A DNA stretch of 9,675 nt, from the NCBI GenBank assembly GCA_001557035.1, contig LSKJ01000220.1, positions 1 to 9,675 on the forward strand, read 5' to 3'. Position numbers and translations under genes: made by a program. Origin of the DNA: Rhodospirillaceae bacterium CCH5-H10. Its GTDB lineage: Bacteria > Pseudomonadota > Alphaproteobacteria > Reyranellales > Reyranellaceae. The notes under the pieces were generated by a model that searched no databases, had not been told where the DNA came from, and saw nothing but the letters and a program-made list of their open reading frames with translations. Positions 7,296 through 9,675 of the stretch are shown one piece after another (position 1 is the stretch's first letter; every line of letters begins with the position of its first letter).

Positions 7296-7915
7296 CGATG
7301 CGCCTGCGGCTCATTGCTCTGTCCACTCTGGTGGCCTTGGGCGCGGTGGCCGGTTACTTCGCCTGGGCAATCCCGAGCATCAGCAAGGAGCGAAAGGCGG
7401 ACGCCCACAGTGTTCTTCGGTTTTTGACCAAGCCGATGGATGAGCGGTTCAGGCTGATCGATCACCTCGGCCGCCCGGTCGGCCCCGACACCTTTACGGG
7501 TAAGGTGCGGCTGGTTTTTTTCGGCTTCACGCATTGCCCAGATGTGTGTCCCACCGGGCTGTCGTTGATGTCGCAGCTCCTTGATGAACTCGGCCATGAG
7601 GCCAAGGACGTCCAGGCGCTGTTCATCTCGGTTGACCCGAAACGAGATACTGTCGACGTACTGAAGCAGTACATGTCCGCGTTCTCTGGCAACATGCTCG
7701 GCTTGACTGGGACGCCAGACCAGATCGCGAACGTGACGAGCGCCTTCAGCGCTTATTTCAAGAAGGTGCCTCAGCCAAGCGGGGGGTATACAGTCGACCA
7801 CACGGCCTCGGTCTATGTGCTCGACCGCGAGGGCTCTTTTCGCTCAACAGTCGACATTCATGAACGGCAGGATGTGGCGCTGCAGAAGATCCGGCGCGTT
7901 CTTTCACCCAGCTAG
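7292..7915 (+). CDS. SCO1/SenC-family copper chaperone / thiol protein
   Basis: This 207-residue protein belongs to the SCO1/SenC (PrrC) family: membrane-anchored, periplasm-facing thioredoxin-fold proteins that help load copper into the CuA site of cytochrome c oxidase or act as thiol reductants. The N-terminus has one membrane segment (LRLIALSTLVALGAVAGYFA, residues 4-23). FRLIDHLGRPVGPDTFTGK (53-71) opens the fold. The copper ligands are present: CPDVC at 82-86 inside FFGFTHCPDVCPTGL, and His170 in the VDHTASVYVLD block. SVDPKRDT (113-120) and FSGNMLGLTGTPDQI (131-145) are further family blocks, and the length is normal. ATG 7292 has AGAGG 9 bases upstream; ATG 7298 is an alternative. No cytochrome oxidase gene is adjacent; the two DsbA-like genes nearby share the envelope thiol theme. 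An IS remnant lies directly downstream. Confidence 0.94.
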   Translation: MTMRLRLIALSTLVALGAVAGYFAWAIPSISKERKADAHSVLRFLTKPMDERFRLIDHLGRPVGPDTFTGKVRLVFFGFTHCPDVCPTGLSLMSQLLDELGHEAKDVQALFISVDPKRDTVDVLKQYMSAFSGNMLGLTGTPDQIANVTSAFSAYFKKVPQPSGGYTVDHTASVYVLDREGSFRSTVDIHERQDVALQKIRRVLSPS

Positions 7916-7940
7916 CCGCAGCACGCAGAACAGGGACCGG

Positions 7941-8254
7941 ATGCTGGAGGGCGAGATCGCGGCGAGGTTCCTGGCGGCGGTGGTGTCGGTCAACCCGCAT
8001 GTCGCCATCGATGGCCATCCGGGCAGGACCGCCCCCCTCCGCAAAACGTCCGTCGTCCGCCGCGTGACGCGTCACATCGGCTACGGCGTCAGCCAGCGCT
8101 GCCGCAAGCGCACCGAGGAGGCGTTCGGCTGGATCAAGGCCTCGGCCGGCCTGGTCAAGGTCAAGCTGCGAGGCCGGGCCTGGACGCTGTCACCCTCGCC
8201 CCGGCCGCCTACAATCTGGTTCGGCCGCCCAAGCTGCTGACAGCATCGGTGTGA
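7941..8254 (+). mobile_element. IS5-family transposase, frameshifted 3' remnant
   Basis: This is the C-terminal end of a DDE transposase of the IS5 type. In one plus frame it reads VNPHVAIDGHPGRTAPLRKT, then RHIGYGVSQRCRKRTEEAFGWIK, which holds the last catalytic Glu region, and ASAGLVKVKLRGRA. At about 8181-8183 the match jumps to another frame, TLAPAAYNLVRPPKLLTASV, which ends in TGA at 8252-8254. A single lost base explains the shift. The front two thirds of the transposase, including the first two catalytic Asp residues, are absent, and the homology begins within about 50 bases of the end of the SCO gene. I see no terminal inverted repeats or target duplication. It cannot be active. Confidence 0.82.
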
Positions 8255-8267
8255 GCGTCCAGGGCCT

Positions 8268-8550
8268 ATGGCGACACTCGGCCATGACAGAGTCGGATTC
8301 GATGCCTACATCCTGTTCGGCGAAGAGGGCGGCGAGTTTGCCTTCGATCGCCTCTCCGGCTCCACTCACAGTGGCAGCCACGGCGATGACGTTGATCGAC
8401 TGGGACGGCAATGACGAGATGGAGGAAGCGCACGGACACGGCTGGGCCGAACTCCAGTCCGACGGTTCCCTCCAAGGTGAAATCTGCACCTACAATGGAG
8501 ACGACATTCCCCTCACCGCTCGTCGTCCAACTTCTTCGACAGCCTGCTAG
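8268..8550 (+). pseudogene. Small acidic hypothetical protein gene, frameshifted
   Basis: Two abutting plus frames together look like one small protein. From ATG 8268: MATLGHDRVGFDAYILFGEE through EFAFDRLSGSTHSGSHGDDV, which stops at TGA 8412. From about 8395 one frame over: IDWDGNDEMEEAHGHGWAEL, then QSDGSLQGEICTYNGDDI and PLTARRPTSSTAC, stop 8550. One extra base near 8391-8395 would explain the break. The joined product would be about 93 residues, acidic, beta-rich in appearance, with no signal or membrane segment. I have a vague memory of WDGNDEM...GWAEL-type hypothetical proteins in rhizobia, but no function is known to me. The start lies 13 bases after the transposase remnant. A sequencing error instead of a real mutation cannot be excluded. 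Confidence 0.55.
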
Positions 8551-8922
8551 AGGGTCCTGACGCCAGGCTCGACAACGGGTTTTTCTCGGTTGCCACGGCG
8601 GGACTGACTGCCGCAGGGTTAAGTGATTGCGCTGGCGATCTCGCCGCTGTCGGTAAAGTCGTCATGCGCGCGGCCTCCAGCACCTTTACCACCTGGAGAG
8701 TTCCCCACCCGGTCAGCGTGCTCAAGAATAACCTCATCAATCGAATAAGCATCGACTAGCTGCCTGACATTCGCCGGCGGAACTGGGCGGCCGAGAAGGC
8801 GAGGCTATGTCTGTTTCTATCGCGGCTCCATTTGACGACGACACCGCGCATTTGACGTTTCGTGGCAACAGGCGCTACGCGTCTCTCGTGGCAATCCTGA
8901 GTCGAATAGATTGCGGAGATTT
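8551..8922. other. Stretch without a secure gene; paired CATTTGACG repeat
   Basis: No gene is supported. One plus frame is open from 8481 to the TAG at 8757-8759 (SSNFFDSLLEGPDARLDNGFFS at its start), but it has no usable start or ribosome binding site near its beginning and I do not recognise it. The 9-base sequence CATTTGACG occurs at 8829-8837 and again at 8849-8857, 20 bases apart, about 65 bases before the regulator gene. The second copy holds a TTGACG that could be a -35 element, but the sequence 17 bases on (CTACGC) is a poor -10 match. Confidence 0.4.
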
Positions 8923-9675
8923 ATGCTAGTGGAAACCAGCAAGCCACTATTCATCAACTATCAGAGGGCCTGGCACTCTTTCTTCACAGTAGACAGTCCG
9001 ACTATGAACCTCGATCTGAGTTCCTTGCGAAGCGTAATCGCGGCCGCTGAGCACGGGAGTTTTCGGCAAGCCGCAACAGCGCTCAACATCAAGCAATCGG
9101 CTCTCAGTCGCCGGATCCGCCACCTCGAAGGGCAACTTGGTGTTTCTTTGTTCGAGCGATCGAGTGGGGGTGTACGGCTAACGCCCGCTGGCGCGAACAT
9201 GGCGCAGGCTTCCCGTCGTCTCTTTGTCGAAATAGACGAAATGGTTAGGGCGTCGCAGCTGGCAGACCGCGGAGAAGTAGGTGTGCTGAAAGCAGGATTC
9301 GGTACGGCGATATCGACCAGCAAGGTACGCTCGATCTTGGCGGAGCACATCAAGGCATTCCCAGAGATCACCATACAGGTTACAGAACGATCTCGCGGTC
9401 AGTTGGTAGCAGCTCTTGGGACTGGGGACGTCGACGTTGCAATCGTTGCTGGAGACGCGCGACAACATGGCGGACTTTCAATGTCGCTATGGTCGGAGCG
9501 AATTGTCGTAGCGCTATCTTCGAGGCATCCACTTTCAAACAGTGAGGTCATCGATTGGAGCGATCTCAAAGACGAGACAATTCTTCTAAGCCAGTGGGAT
9601 CCCGGTTCGGATCTGAGGAACCTGATCCTGAAGAAGCTCGCAGCGCCTGGCGGCGGTCCCAAGATCGAGACATGG
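8923..9675 (+). CDS. LysR-type transcriptional regulator, 3' end beyond window
   Basis: The frame runs off the window end; 251 residues are visible of about 320 expected. It encodes a LysR-type DNA-binding regulator. The N-terminal winged helix-turn-helix is clear: LSSLRSVIAAAEHGSFRQAA (residues 32-51), the recognition helix region NIKQSALSRRIRHLE (55-69) and LGVSLFERSSGGVRLTPAG (72-90), followed by the linker helix. The effector domain follows with GVLKAGFGTA (119-129), the second subdomain strand DVDVAIVAG (169-177) and SERIVVALSSRHPLS (191-205). Two starts are possible. ATG 8923 has GGAG 4 bases upstream but adds 27 residues before the usual LysR start; ATG 9004 (MNLDLSSLR) gives the normal N-terminus but has no ribosome binding site I can see. 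I annotate 8923 on the binding site. The regulated genes are not visible; such genes are often divergent, but the upstream flank here holds only remnants. Confidence 0.92.
   Translation, partial: MLVETSKPLFINYQRAWHSFFTVDSPTMNLDLSSLRSVIAAAEHGSFRQAATALNIKQSALSRRIRHLEGQLGVSLFERSSGGVRLTPAGANMAQASRRLFVEIDEMVRASQLADRGEVGVLKAGFGTAISTSKVRSILAEHIKAFPEITIQVTERSRGQLVAALGTGDVDVAIVAGDARQHGGLSMSLWSERIVVALSSRHPLSNSEVIDWSDLKDETILLSQWDPGSDLRNLILKKLAAPGGGPKIETW

Noticed and set aside
7079..7801. 240-codon minus-strand frame opposite the SCO gene
   Set aside because: Most of it is antisense to well-supported SCO coding sequence. Only its last 45 codons, outside SCO, are mentioned as a finding.
8513..8752. 79-codon minus-strand frame upstream of the LysR gene
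   Set aside because: No ribosome binding site or recognisable motif, and it overlaps an equally unsupported plus-strand frame.

Overview
The window looks like an accessory, partly decayed stretch of a high-GC proteobacterial genome, most likely an alphaproteobacterium of the Rhizobiales type. That placement rests on codon usage, the glycerate kinase subfamily and the general style of the proteins; it is an inference and no rRNA or other marker gene is present. The window opens with a run of 11 G, which may be a read or contig-edge artefact, and closes inside a LysR-type regulator gene.

Layout. 1-239: no secure gene. 240-1480: a Na+/Ca2+ exchanger-superfamily antiporter gene broken by a one-base deletion in a G run and by an in-frame TAA. 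1530-2075: an intact MAPEG-family membrane protein. 2076-2803: about 730 bases with no convincing gene. 2804-3469 (minus): a class I SAM-dependent methyltransferase. 3747-4925 (plus, divergent from it): a glycerate kinase of the GlxK/GarK type with some unusual motif residues. 5054-5662 (plus) and 5667-6452 (minus): two different DsbA-like exported thioredoxin-fold proteins, convergent and only 4 bases apart. 6515-6853 (minus): the C-terminal part of a MerR-type regulator without its DNA-binding N-terminus. 7095-7295: a small ORF of unknown nature with a good ribosome binding site, overlapping by four bases the start of a SCO1/SenC copper chaperone gene (7292-7915). 7941-8254: the 3' end of an IS5-type transposase gene with a frameshift. 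8268-8550: a frameshifted gene for a small acidic protein. 8923-9675: the 5' part of a LysR-type regulator gene.

How the parts may work together. Between 5.0 and 7.9 kb lie two exported CXXC thiol oxidoreductase-like proteins, a SCO-type copper/thiol protein and a MerR-type remnant. SCO proteins deliver copper to cytochrome oxidase CuA and depend on the redox state of their two cysteines, so a common theme of envelope thiol redox and copper handling is plausible. The genes are not in one operon, so this is inference. The several broken genes and the transposase remnant (window start, 6.5-7.1 kb, 7.9-8.6 kb) mark the region as a mosaic with gene loss. I see no tRNA, rRNA, CRISPR array, complete insertion sequence or phage module, and no clear evidence of a new multi-gene system.
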